A stretch of DNA of 64,000 nucleotides, from positions 45,910 through 109,909 of the forward strand of contig JAFDVJ010000028.1 of the NCBI GenBank assembly GCA_018269075.1. Reading direction: 5' to 3'. This document shows positions 44,269 to 51,655 of the stretch, one piece after another (the first letter of the stretch is position 1; every line of letters begins with the position of its first letter). The notes under the pieces were generated by a model, which did not search any database, was not told the origin of the DNA, and saw only the letters and a list, made by a program, of their open reading frames with translations. The translations under genes were made by a program, and so were the position numbers. This DNA is from Acidobacteriota bacterium. GTDB taxonomy: Bacteria > Acidobacteriota > Blastocatellia > Pyrinomonadales > Pyrinomonadaceae.

Positions 44269-45390
44269 ATGAATCTTGAAACCATCAAAACGCCGTCACT
44301 GATCGTCGATTTTCAGAAAATGAAGCGCAACGCCGAATGGGCGACGGCGCGCGCCAAAGAGCTGAACGTCGATCTGCGGCCGCACGTCAAGACGCATCGC
44401 TCGCTGGAGATCGCGCGGCTTCAGACCGCCGGCAATTTCGGCGGGATAATGGTTTCGACGCTTGCGGAAGCGCATTTTTTCGCGGCGGGCGGCTTCACGG
44501 ACATCACTTACGGCGTGCCGATCGAGCGCGGAAAGTTTGCCGAAGCGATCGCGGTCGCGCGGAAGATCGAACGGTTCGCGGTGCTCTCGGACGATGCGGC
44601 GACGGTCCGGGAGCTCAATGAAGCAGCGAAACGCGAGAACGCGCGGATCAGCGTTTTTCTCAAGACCGACGTCGGCTATCACCGCTGCGGCGTCGAGCCC
44701 GGAACGCCGGAAGCGCACGAAATTCCCCGGCTCATCGCCGACGCTTCGCACCTCGATTTCGCCGGCATCCTGACGCACGCCGGTCATTCGTATCACGCCA
44801 ACACGCCCGAAAAACTGCTCGCCGTCGCGCACGAGGAACACGACAAGATGCGCGGGCTCGCCGAAGCCCTGCGCGCCGAAGGGATCGCCGTTCCGACCGT
44901 CAGCATCGGCTCGACGCCGACTTTTTCGGCGATCGACTCGCTCGCCGGCGTGACCGAATTCCGCTGCGGAAACTATATCTTTTTCGACGCGTTTCAAGCG
45001 ACTCTGGGAAGCTGCTCGTTCGCCGACTGCGCGCTGACAGTGCTCGCGGCCGTCATTCATCGCGATCCGCATCGGCGAAGATTGGTCGTCGACGCCGGCG
45101 CGGTCGCGCTCTCGAAAGATCGCGGCGCGGTCGAATTCGATCCGGCCTGCGGCTACGGCCGCGTGCTCGACACGGACGGCACGGATTTAAACCTCCGCAT
45201 CGGCTCGCTGTCGCAGGAACACGGCGAGATCGACGTCGCCGACCGGGAAACATTCGACCGACTGAAAGTCGGCGACCGCGTCCGCGTCCTCGCCAATCAT
45301 TCCTGCCTGACCGCGCTCCAGCATTCGCATTATCACGTCCTCGACGGCGACCGGATCGTCGACCGCTGGGAAATCAACCGCGGCTGGTAG
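44269..45390 (+). CDS. DSD1-family PLP-dependent enzyme (D-threonine aldolase / D-serine dehydratase type)
   Basis: 373 residues. An alanine-racemase-like N-terminal barrel with the PLP Lys41 in RPHVKTH, then SGILTHAGHSYH-like strands (FAGILTHAGHSYH), VSIGSTPTFS and a C-terminal domain with NHSCLTALQHSHYHV, in which His344 and Cys346 probably bind the zinc or manganese ion of this family. Members are D-threonine aldolases, 3-hydroxy-D-aspartate aldolases or D-serine dehydratases; sequence alone does not decide. It follows uvrA by 20 nt on the same strand. Confidence 0.86.
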   Translation: MNLETIKTPSLIVDFQKMKRNAEWATARAKELNVDLRPHVKTHRSLEIARLQTAGNFGGIMVSTLAEAHFFAAGGFTDITYGVPIERGKFAEAIAVARKIERFAVLSDDAATVRELNEAAKRENARISVFLKTDVGYHRCGVEPGTPEAHEIPRLIADASHLDFAGILTHAGHSYHANTPEKLLAVAHEEHDKMRGLAEALRAEGIAVPTVSIGSTPTFSAIDSLAGVTEFRCGNYIFFDAFQATLGSCSFADCALTVLAAVIHRDPHRRRLVVDAGAVALSKDRGAVEFDPACGYGRVLDTDGTDLNLRIGSLSQEHGEIDVADRETFDRLKVGDRVRVLANHSCLTALQHSHYHVLDGDRIVDRWEINRGW

Positions 45391-45418
45391 AACTCGAAAG
45401 CGCCGGCATCCCTGCAAC

Positions 45419-45444
45419 GGAACGCCGGCATCCTGCCGGCAATG
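45419..45444. repeat. CGGCATCCTGCCGGC palindromic repeat, copy 1
   Basis: 26 nt identical to the reverse complement of 61015-61040. The core is a palindrome around ATCCTG. A shorter related piece occurs near 30933. Confidence 0.85.
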
Positions 45445-45561
45445 AACGCGCAAGCGTTCAAACGGCGTTTGATCGGCCAGAAATTCCGGGTTGTCATAAA
45501 AACAGAGGAATTATCGGCCTACCCGCCAATCATCGAATGATCGTTCGAATTGCGAACGTTT

Positions 45562-45636
45562 GTTTAACTGTCCACCAAAAACACGAAAGACACGAAATCA
45601 TTTAGTGTTTTTCGTGTTTTTCGTGGACAGTTAAAC
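45562..45636. repeat. Inverted CACGAAAAA repeat hairpin
   Basis: 45562-45594 and 45604-45636 are 33-nt arms matching at about 31 positions. The ends are GTTTAACTGTCCAC, nearly the same as the edge of the CACTAAAAA element at 20531-20600. It lies between convergent genes. Confidence 0.88.
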
Positions 45637-45785
45637 CGGCGAACTTACCCGAAACCGCATCTTTTTCCAACCGGTTTCGTGGCCGGCTTATTGCAACCTG
45701 GGATATTTGCGGCCTGCGGCAAATATGAAGTCGATTGCCGGATAACGAACGTTTGAAAAGCAAAAGAAACGACGAAACGGCGGTT

Positions 45786-46580
45786 TTACGAGTCGGAAGC
45801 GGCGAGCAACGATTCGAGCTCGTGCCATTTTTCGTCGAGCAGGAGCGGGATATGTTCGATCGACCAGGCGGCGGCGAACGAGCCGTCGGGAAAGCGTTCG
45901 ACCTGATACGGATAAAGCTGCGCGCTCGACGGGCGGAGATTTTTCCAGAAGGACTGGCGGTCGGCGGCGCGCGATTCGATCATTTGTTTGAAATTTTCGC
46001 CGACCGTTCCGGGAAAAAACGAAACCGCGACCTGCGAGATGAGGCCGACGGTCTGGACGGGCGCGCCGTTGACCATCGTCGTGATGTTCGTCCGCAAAAA
46101 TCCGAACCACGCGAGATACGGCACCTCGCGACTTCCCGGCGGATGGAACGAATTCGCGAAGCAGCGCCAGTTGCGATCCGGCCCGAGCTTTTCGAGGATT
46201 TCGGCCGGCGGATTCGCGACCGGCGAGAAGTTTTTCGTCTTCAGCCACTGCTCCATCGCCGTGCTCCGCTCGCGGCGGATCAGCAGCATAAAAACGATCA
46301 GCAGCGGCAGCGGCAGGCAGACGCTGAAGGTCAGGCCGGGAATGAAAAACAGGATCACGAGCAATGCGTTGAGCGCGACGAAGAGCGCCGAGTAGCGCTG
46401 CGAGATGCGCTGCGCGGGCCGCAGATAAATGACGAACCCTAAAATGCCGAAGAGGCCGACCGCGACCGGCATCGCGAGCCGGTCGCTGACGCGCAGGAAG
46501 AACAGCGCGAACAGGGCCGCACCGAAAACGAGCGCGTAAACCACCGCGACGACGTTTTCGAGTTTGAAGAGATTATTCAT
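45786..46580 (-). CDS. Multi-pass membrane protein of unknown function
   Basis: 264 residues. About four hydrophobic segments in the N-terminal half (VVAVVYALVFGAALFALFFL, VAVGLFGILGFVIYL, ALFVALNALLVILFF, CLPLPLLIVFMLLI). A soluble C-terminal half of about 160 residues follows with RNWRCFANSFHPPGS and WSIEHIPLLLDEKWHELE. No family recognised. Its start overlaps the end of the DUF2695 gene by 8 nt, so the two are likely cotranscribed and coupled. Confidence 0.65.
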   Translation of the reverse strand: MNNLFKLENVVAVVYALVFGAALFALFFLRVSDRLAMPVAVGLFGILGFVIYLRPAQRISQRYSALFVALNALLVILFFIPGLTFSVCLPLPLLIVFMLLIRRERSTAMEQWLKTKNFSPVANPPAEILEKLGPDRNWRCFANSFHPPGSREVPYLAWFGFLRTNITTMVNGAPVQTVGLISQVAVSFFPGTVGENFKQMIESRAADRQSFWKNLRPSSAQLYPYQVERFPDGSFAAAWSIEHIPLLLDEKWHELESLLAASDS

Positions 46581-46884
46581 CGAACCGGTCGAAGGTGCGC
46601 CGCCACGCGGGCGCGATCTGTTCGAGCACCTTGCAGTCGCAATAGCCGCCGTTCTGCTGGAGCCACGCGCTCGTCTGCGGGAAATTCAGCCGGTTTTCCA
46701 TCATATACTGCATCGCGAACCGGAGCGAATGATTGCAGTCTTCGCGCTCGAGCTTGAATTCCAGAAAGTCGAAGAGGTCTTCGACGTCGTAGCGCCCGAG
46801 GGGCAGCGATTCGAGAAAGGCGGCGAGCTCTTCGCCGCTCATCTGTTCGAGATTATCGATCTCTCTTTTCTTTAATATCGGCAT
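46573..46884 (-). CDS. DUF2695-family protein
   Basis: 103 residues. The pattern HSLRFAMQYMMENR followed by WLQQNGGYCDCKVLEQI matches DUF2695, a small soluble family with a conserved GGxCDCEV motif (here GGYCDCKV). Function unknown; the Cys pair suggests metal binding. It overlaps the following membrane-protein gene by 8 nt and follows another small membrane protein by 49 nt on the same strand. Confidence 0.72.
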   Translation of the reverse strand: MPILKKREIDNLEQMSGEELAAFLESLPLGRYDVEDLFDFLEFKLEREDCNHSLRFAMQYMMENRLNFPQTSAWLQQNGGYCDCKVLEQIAPAWRRTFDRFDE

Positions 46885-46933
46885 TCCTTCCTCACATTCA
46901 AAAACAGCGGCCGCGCGAACCGGCCGCGTCGAT

Positions 46934-47296
46934 TCAAAAACCGGCCGCCTCGCGCCGGCGATACAGAAAACGGCCGAGATTCAGCAGGCCGTAAACGGCG
47001 AGCAGGCCGATCGCCAGCCCGAGCAGGACAAAGCGTCTGAAGATCGCCCAGAACATCGCGTCGCCGGCGTCGAACGATTCGCTGCCGCCCGTGAAACAGT
47101 AATAAGACTGGCGAAACGACACGTATTCGAGCCGTCCGGGGCAGACCAGCGCGCCCGTCCATTCGGGCGCGACCCGCGGCACGAAAACCGCGGCCGCCGT
47201 CGCCAGCACGATTCCCGTCAAAATCCCGAAAACGAGCGTAATCAACAAATTTTTATAAGCCGCCGCTTTCACTCTAAATAACCGCCTCTCCAACAA
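46934..47296 (-). CDS. Small two-helix membrane protein
   Basis: 120 residues with two hydrophobic helices (NLLITLVFGILTGIVLATAA, about 16-36, and FVLLGLAIGLLAVYGLLNL, near residue 90) and an outside loop between them holding two cysteines (LVCPGRL and YYCFTGG) that could form a disulfide. No family recognised. The first in-frame start is TTG at 47296; a GTG at 47272 is equally possible, and neither has a strong ribosome-binding site. It is the first gene of a three-gene minus-strand unit. Confidence 0.55.
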   Translation of the reverse strand: MLERRLFRVKAAAYKNLLITLVFGILTGIVLATAAAVFVPRVAPEWTGALVCPGRLEYVSFRQSYYCFTGGSESFDAGDAMFWAIFRRFVLLGLAIGLLAVYGLLNLGRFLYRRREAAGF

Positions 47297-47317
47297 AGAA
47301 AACCACTCATTTTAAAG

Positions 47318-47352
47318 CCAATCCGAAATCCGAAATCCGAAATCCGAAATCG
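47318..47352. repeat. GGATTTC-type repeat (complement strand)
   Basis: About five ATCCGAA units between the MFS gene stop and the next minus-strand gene. In sense it is opposite to the copy at 49266-49301; the two flank the MFS gene as a distant inverted pair. Confidence 0.85.
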
Positions 47353-47360
47353 CCTCATTC

Positions 47361-48608
47361 TTAGCCCGCCCGCCGTTTCTCTTCGAGCTCTTTCTGCCGG
47401 ATGCCCTCGCGACCGTCGTAGGCGATGAAATTCGGCAGAAACACCGACGCGACGGCGACGCTGACGACGCATAAAATACCGCCCGAGACGATCGCCGTCC
47501 GGACGCCGTAGCGCTCGGCGACGATGCCCATCTTCAAGCCGCCGAGCATCGGTCCCGTCAGATAGCTTATCATTTCGAGGCTCGCGAGTCGCCCGCGCAG
47601 GTGGTTCGGAATCGTCTGATTCCAGATCGTCCCGCGAAAAATCCCCGAGATCATATCGAAAAAACCGGCGAAGGCGAGAAAGAACAGCGCCGGCCAGATG
47701 CTCGTCGCGAGCCCGAAAAAGATGATCCCGACGCCCCACAGCGCGGCCGCGACCGCGACCCATAAACCGTGCCGGTCGATGTTGCGCGTCCAGCGCGACG
47801 TCAGATTGGCGGCGAGCATCCCGACGGCCAGCGCGGCCGGAAAAAGCCCCAGATATTGATCGCCGTAAACCAGCGCGAGCGCCGGGTAAAGCGCCTGCGG
47901 AAAGGCGAACAGCATCGCGCAGATGTCGATGATATAGGTCCCGAGCAGCTCCTGCCGGCTGAGCGCGTAGCGGCAGCCCGCGATGATGCTCTTGAGGCTC
48001 GGCTGATCGGCCCCGGCCAGCGTCGGCACGCGCCCGATCAGAAAAACCGCGCACAGCGAAGCGACGAACGTCAAAAGATCGAGCGTGTAGACGGTCGCCG
48101 GCGAAAACGCGGCGACGATCAGGCCGGCCAGCGACGGGCTGACGATCGCCCCGAAGTTGTAGCGCAGCGAGTTGAGCGACGCGACCGCCGACATCAGCTC
48201 GTCGGGGATGATCCGCTGGATCATTGATTCGAACGCCGGCCGCTGAAGCGCGGCGAGCCCGGCCTGGAGCGCGGCCGCCGCGTAGAGCACCCAGATATGC
48301 GGCTCCGGCAGCAGCGAGTTCAAAAGCAGGATGACCGTGACGACCGACTGCCCGATCTCGGTCGCGCGCAGGAGCCTTCGTTTGTCGAACGCGTCGGCGA
48401 GCGCGCCGCCGACGAAGGCGAGCGTGACCATCGGGATGAACTCGGCGAAATAGATATAGCCGACCATCTCGTTCGAGCCGGTCAGCCGGAGCATCTGCCA
48501 CGGCAGGATGATGAACGACATCATCGAGCCGAAAAATGAGACGAGCTGCCCGAAAAACAGCAGCCGGTAATCGCGCGAGACGCGCAGCGGGGTCAGATCA
48601 AGAAGCAT
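47361..48608 (-). CDS. MFS transporter, EntS-like
   Basis: 415 residues, about 12 hydrophobic helices. Motif-A-like GGALADAFDKRRLLR lies between helices 2 and 3, and RYNFGAIVSPSLAGL is typical of the EntS/enterobactin-exporter-like branch. Probably exports a small molecule or siderophore-like compound by proton antiport; the substrate cannot be told. It is transcribed alone with a GGATTTC-type repeat just past the stop. There is no siderophore gene in the window. Confidence 0.82.
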   Translation of the reverse strand: MLLDLTPLRVSRDYRLLFFGQLVSFFGSMMSFIILPWQMLRLTGSNEMVGYIYFAEFIPMVTLAFVGGALADAFDKRRLLRATEIGQSVVTVILLLNSLLPEPHIWVLYAAAALQAGLAALQRPAFESMIQRIIPDELMSAVASLNSLRYNFGAIVSPSLAGLIVAAFSPATVYTLDLLTFVASLCAVFLIGRVPTLAGADQPSLKSIIAGCRYALSRQELLGTYIIDICAMLFAFPQALYPALALVYGDQYLGLFPAALAVGMLAANLTSRWTRNIDRHGLWVAVAAALWGVGIIFFGLATSIWPALFFLAFAGFFDMISGIFRGTIWNQTIPNHLRGRLASLEMISYLTGPMLGGLKMGIVAERYGVRTAIVSGGILCVVSVAVASVFLPNFIAYDGREGIRQKELEEKRRAG

Positions 48609-48692
48609 AAACTACCCGAAAATGACGAACTGATAAATTTGTATTATCCCAAAAGAGAATCCGCCCTGTCATTTCGCGGTCAATGTTTCCGG

Positions 48693-50024
48693 TCAGTATG
48701 TCCGGATGTAATCCGTCCAGAAAAAGAGCCAGGTCGCGTAAGTGTTGAGGGCGATCGAAAACAGATAAACCGGCCATTCATACCAGCGAATCTCCGGCGG
48801 GCCCGTTTCGAGCAGGATCAGAAAAAGCCACGGCAAAAGCGTCATCGCGTAGCGGTAGCCGAATTGCCAGCCGCCCGCGTTGCCGTGCGTCCAGAGCAGA
48901 AACGTGAGCGCCGCGATCGCCGCCCACGCCGCGTATTTCAGCGTCTTGTCGCGCGCGCCGCGCCGGAAGACGAGGAACAAAAACGGACTGCTCAGCCAGA
49001 TCGCGCCGCCGAAACCGTTCGGCACGAGATACGGAAAATCGGCCAGCCGGTTCCACGGCTTGAGCAGCATCTCATAAAAATTCGCCGGAATGTAGCGCAG
49101 CGAAAAGATCCCGTAAGCGTACCACGGTTCCTCAAGCACGCCCGGGATCCGCGCATACCCGAAATCGGTCAAAGAATGAAACCGCAAATAGTTATACCCG
49201 AGCGTCAGAATGCCCAAAATAAACGGCACGAAACAAAACCATAATAGATTTCGGATTTCGGACCATTTGGATTTCGGATTTCGGATTTCGGATTTCGGAT
49301 TGGTCTGTTTTCGGACTTGTCCGCTTACCCCTTCTCCCTTTCTCCTCTTCTCCTCTTCTCCTCTTCTCCTTTTCTCCCCCTCTCCCTCCCCCCGGAGGAG
49401 CAGATACGCCAACAGCGGGGTCGTCAGAAGCACCTCGGTGCGGTTGCCGAAGGCGAGGGCGAAGAAAAAGCCGGCGAGGAGCGGGCGGCGGTCGAAAACG
49501 GTGAAGTAGATCGCGCCCAGCTCGCCGAGCATCGCGAAGCCGAGCGCGAGCTGCCACGCGCCGGCCATCGCGAGGTTCGTCCACATCCAGGTGCCGAACA
49601 TCATTGCGCAGACGAGCAGGATGAGCTTACTCAAGCCGAGCGTGTAACGGCGGGCGATGAGGATCAGAAAGCCGCAGATGCCGCCCGCCGTCAGCGCGGC
49701 GATCAGCGAGCCGGGCATTTCCGAGATCAAGCCGAGATATTTGAAGAGCGCGAACGGCAGCATCGTAACGACGCCGCCGAGCGGAAAGACCGAGTACCAG
49801 AAGCCTTCGAACGGGACGAACTCGTTGAGCCAGCCCGGCGGCGCGTTGCGAAAGCCGATCGCGCCGTGCAGGAAATTGTCGGCGACGCGAAACGTGTAGT
49901 CGTAATAATCGAGCGGTTTCGGATTGCAGTAATAGTAGATCCAGAAACAATAGCCGACGATGAGCAGGAGCAGCACCTTCATACTCGTCGTCAGCTTTTC
50001 GCTATTTTCTTTCTTCCCTTTCAT
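48693..50024 (-). CDS. Multi-pass membrane protein with in-frame repeat insertion
   Basis: 443 residues, about ten hydrophobic helices. N-terminal WIYYYCNPKPLDYYDYTFR and the WLNEFVPFEGFWYSVFPLGG loop resemble membrane glycosyltransferases (GT-C type) of the kind that use polyprenyl donors, but no catalytic pattern is certain. Residues about 212-258 (GEGEGEKRRRGEEEKRRKG, then [19 protein letters not shown]) are translated GGAGAAGA-type and GGATTTC repeats lying in frame between two helices. This is a low-complexity loop and not part of any fold. The start at 50024 is an ATG without a good ribosome-binding site; 49982 is an alternative. It may overlap the upstream cca gene's operon. Confidence 0.65.
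   Translation of the reverse strand: MKGKKENSEKLTTSMKVLLLLIVGYCFWIYYYCNPKPLDYYDYTFRVADNFLHGAIGFRNAPPGWLNEFVPFEGFWYSVFPLGGVVTMLPFALFKYLGLISEMPGSLIAALTAGGICGFLILIARRYTLGLSKLILLVCAMMFGTWMWTNLAMAGAWQLALGFAMLGELGAIYFTVFDRRPLLAGFFFALAFGNRTEVLLTTPLLAYLLLRGEGEGEKRRRGEEEKRRKGEGVSGQVRKQTNPKSEIRNPKSKWSEIRNLLWFCFVPFILGILTLGYNYLRFHSLTDFGYARIPGVLEEPWYAYGIFSLRYIPANFYEMLLKPWNRLADFPYLVPNGFGGAIWLSSPFLFLVFRRGARDKTLKYAAWAAIAALTFLLWTHGNAGGWQFGYRYAMTLLPWLFLILLETGPPEIRWYEWPVYLFSIALNTYATWLFFWTDYIRTY
49247..49393. repeat. GGATTTC array and CTCCTCTT tract inside a coding gene
   Basis: The GGATTTC-type array (49247-49301) and the pyrimidine CTCCTCTTCT tract (49328-49393) both lie inside the membrane-protein gene on the opposite strand. 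Both are families otherwise found in spacers. They keep the reading frame open. Confidence 0.9.
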
Positions 50025-50066
50025 CGCAGAACCAAACCGCGCGGACTTTTCGTCGTCAACCAATGC

Positions 50067-51443
50067 TCAGATCATCGTTCGCGCCTCGGCGAGCGCCTCG
50101 GCGAGGGTCGCGATCTGCCCGTCGAGCTGTTTTTCGTAAACGGCGTCGAGGATCTGCCCGATTCGCGGCGACGGCTTCAGGCCGAGCTCGAGCAGATGGC
50201 GGCCCATCAGGATCGAGGCCGGCGCGCGTCGTTCGACGTGGAGCGCGCGGACGCGTTCGATAAACCATTCCTGCGCCGCCGCGTCGAAACGTTTTTCTTC
50301 CGGCAGCCAGTCGGGATTGCGGCCGAGACTGTCTGCCTTGGCGACGCGGTACAGGAGATCGGGCTCGACCTTGCCCGCCAGTCTTCGAAACGCGCCGTCG
50401 CCGGGCGGATTCTTGTAAAACATCCCGGGCGTCAGGTGAAACCGGACGAGCTGAACGATCTGCGCGCGGACGTCGTAGCCGTCGAGCGTGAAGACGCCGA
50501 GCCGGTCGAGAAACGAGAGCGTCGGCTCGACGCCGGCCTCGTCGTGCCCGTGCGAGCGCCAGCGGCCGTCGAAAAACTCGGTCGTCGCCGGCTTGCCGAA
50601 ATCGTGACAGAGCGCCGCGAGCATCACCGTCACCTGTTTGGCGTATTCGAGGTCGTCGACCAGCCGGCGCGCCTCGTCGACGACCATCAGCGTGTGAACG
50701 TCGACCGGCCCTTCCGGATGCCACGCTTCTTCCTGCGGCACGCCGACGAGCGCCGTCAGCTCGGGGAAAAGCTGTTCGGCAATCCGCAGATCGTAGAAAT
50801 ATCCGAGCCCGATCGACGGGCGGCGGGATTTCAAGAGCAGTTTTTCGAGCTCGCCCCAGATCCGCTCCTTCGGCAGATCGGTCAGGTCGATTTCGCGGCA
50901 GATCGCCCGCGTTTCGTCGTCGATCGCGAACTCGAATCGCGCCGCAAACTGCGCCGCCCGGAGAACGCGCAGCGAATCTTCGGCGAACGTCTCGCGCGCG
51001 ACGACGCGCAGAATCCGGTTTTCGATGTCGCGGCGGCCGCCGTAGCAATCGACGATCTCGCCCGTCAAAACGTCGCGCATAATCGCGTTGACCGTGAAAT
51101 CGCGGCGTTTCGCGGCCTCTTCGAACGACATATCCTGATCGCCCTCGACGACGAAGCCGCGATGCCCGCGACCGGTTTTGCGCTCGCGGCGCGGAAGCGC
51201 GACGTCGAGATCCTGACCGATCTTGTAAACGGTAAAGGCCTCGCCGACGGCGTTGACCTCGCCGAAGCCGCTCAGCAGCGCGCGCAGCCGCGCCGGCGCG
51301 ACGCCGTAGATTTCGAGATCCCAGTCCTTCGGCTCGACGCCCATCAGATCGTCGCGAACGCAGCCGCCGACGAGCATCGCCCGCCCGCCCGCGGCGGCCG
51401 TCCGCTTCGCCAGCTCGATAATTTTTCCCGGCAGTTCAACCAT
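50067..51443 (-). CDS. cca: CCA tRNA nucleotidyltransferase with HD domain
   Basis: 458 residues. The nucleotidyltransferase head has LVGGCVRDDLMG and DWDLEIYG (metal-binding DxD). Then RRDFTVNAIMRD, the ED..RVLRAAQFAARFEF neck, and an HD phosphohydrolase-like domain with CHDFGKP at about 270. It adds or repairs the CCA end of tRNA; with the HD domain it may also act on 2',3'-cyclic phosphates, as the E. coli type does, though an A-adding or poly(A) specialised form cannot be excluded. The 5' end abuts the GGATTTC-type inverted repeat (first two bases of the start are in the arm) and no ribosome-binding site is seen. Confidence 0.88.
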   Translation of the reverse strand: MVELPGKIIELAKRTAAAGGRAMLVGGCVRDDLMGVEPKDWDLEIYGVAPARLRALLSGFGEVNAVGEAFTVYKIGQDLDVALPRRERKTGRGHRGFVVEGDQDMSFEEAAKRRDFTVNAIMRDVLTGEIVDCYGGRRDIENRILRVVARETFAEDSLRVLRAAQFAARFEFAIDDETRAICREIDLTDLPKERIWGELEKLLLKSRRPSIGLGYFYDLRIAEQLFPELTALVGVPQEEAWHPEGPVDVHTLMVVDEARRLVDDLEYAKQVTVMLAALCHDFGKPATTEFFDGRWRSHGHDEAGVEPTLSFLDRLGVFTLDGYDVRAQIVQLVRFHLTPGMFYKNPPGDGAFRRLAGKVEPDLLYRVAKADSLGRNPDWLPEEKRFDAAAQEWFIERVRALHVERRAPASILMGRHLLELGLKPSPRIGQILDAVYEKQLDGQIATLAEALAEARTMI

Positions 51444-51572
51444 AACGATTTCGGATTTCGGATTTCGGATCTCGGATTTCGGATTTGTCCGTTTTCGAAG
51501 CCCGGATTTCGCTTGTCAAACGTAAACCGACTCCGGCAGACCAATCCGAAATCCGAAATCCGAAATCGTTAT
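51442..51572. repeat. Perfect 29-bp inverted repeat of GGATTTC units at cca start
   Basis: 51442-51470 and 51544-51572 are exact reverse complements over 29 nt, made of ATAACGATTTCGG followed by GGATTTC units. The loop is about 73 nt. The left arm includes two bases of the cca ATG. Confidence 0.92.
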
Positions 51573-51593
51573 TAGTTTAGGAAATTAACGGCG

Positions 51594-51629
51594 AAATAAA
51601 AAGGCGGGCCCGCTTTTCGCGGGTCCGCC
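51594..51629 (-). terminator. Terminator of the pseudopilin operon
   Basis: On the minus strand an 11-bp stem with one G-U pair (GGCGGACCCGC/GCGGGCCCGCC, loop GAAAA) is followed by TTTTTATTT. It lies just past the PilX-like gene stop. Confidence 0.85.
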
Positions 51630-51655
51630 GGGGCCGAAAAGTCTGGCGTTTCGGA

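Larger units (their letters stand above)
45391..45785. other. Intergenic repeat spacer
   Basis: No gene seen in the 395 nt between the convergent DSD1 and membrane-protein genes. It holds the CGGCATCCTGCCGGC repeat (45419-45444) and the CACGAAAAA inverted element (45562-45636). Confidence 0.6.

Noticed and set aside
49247-49393. Frameshift or pseudogene in the membrane-protein gene
   Set aside because: The frame stays open through the repeats and the helices on both sides are intact, so an in-frame insertion is more likely than decay.
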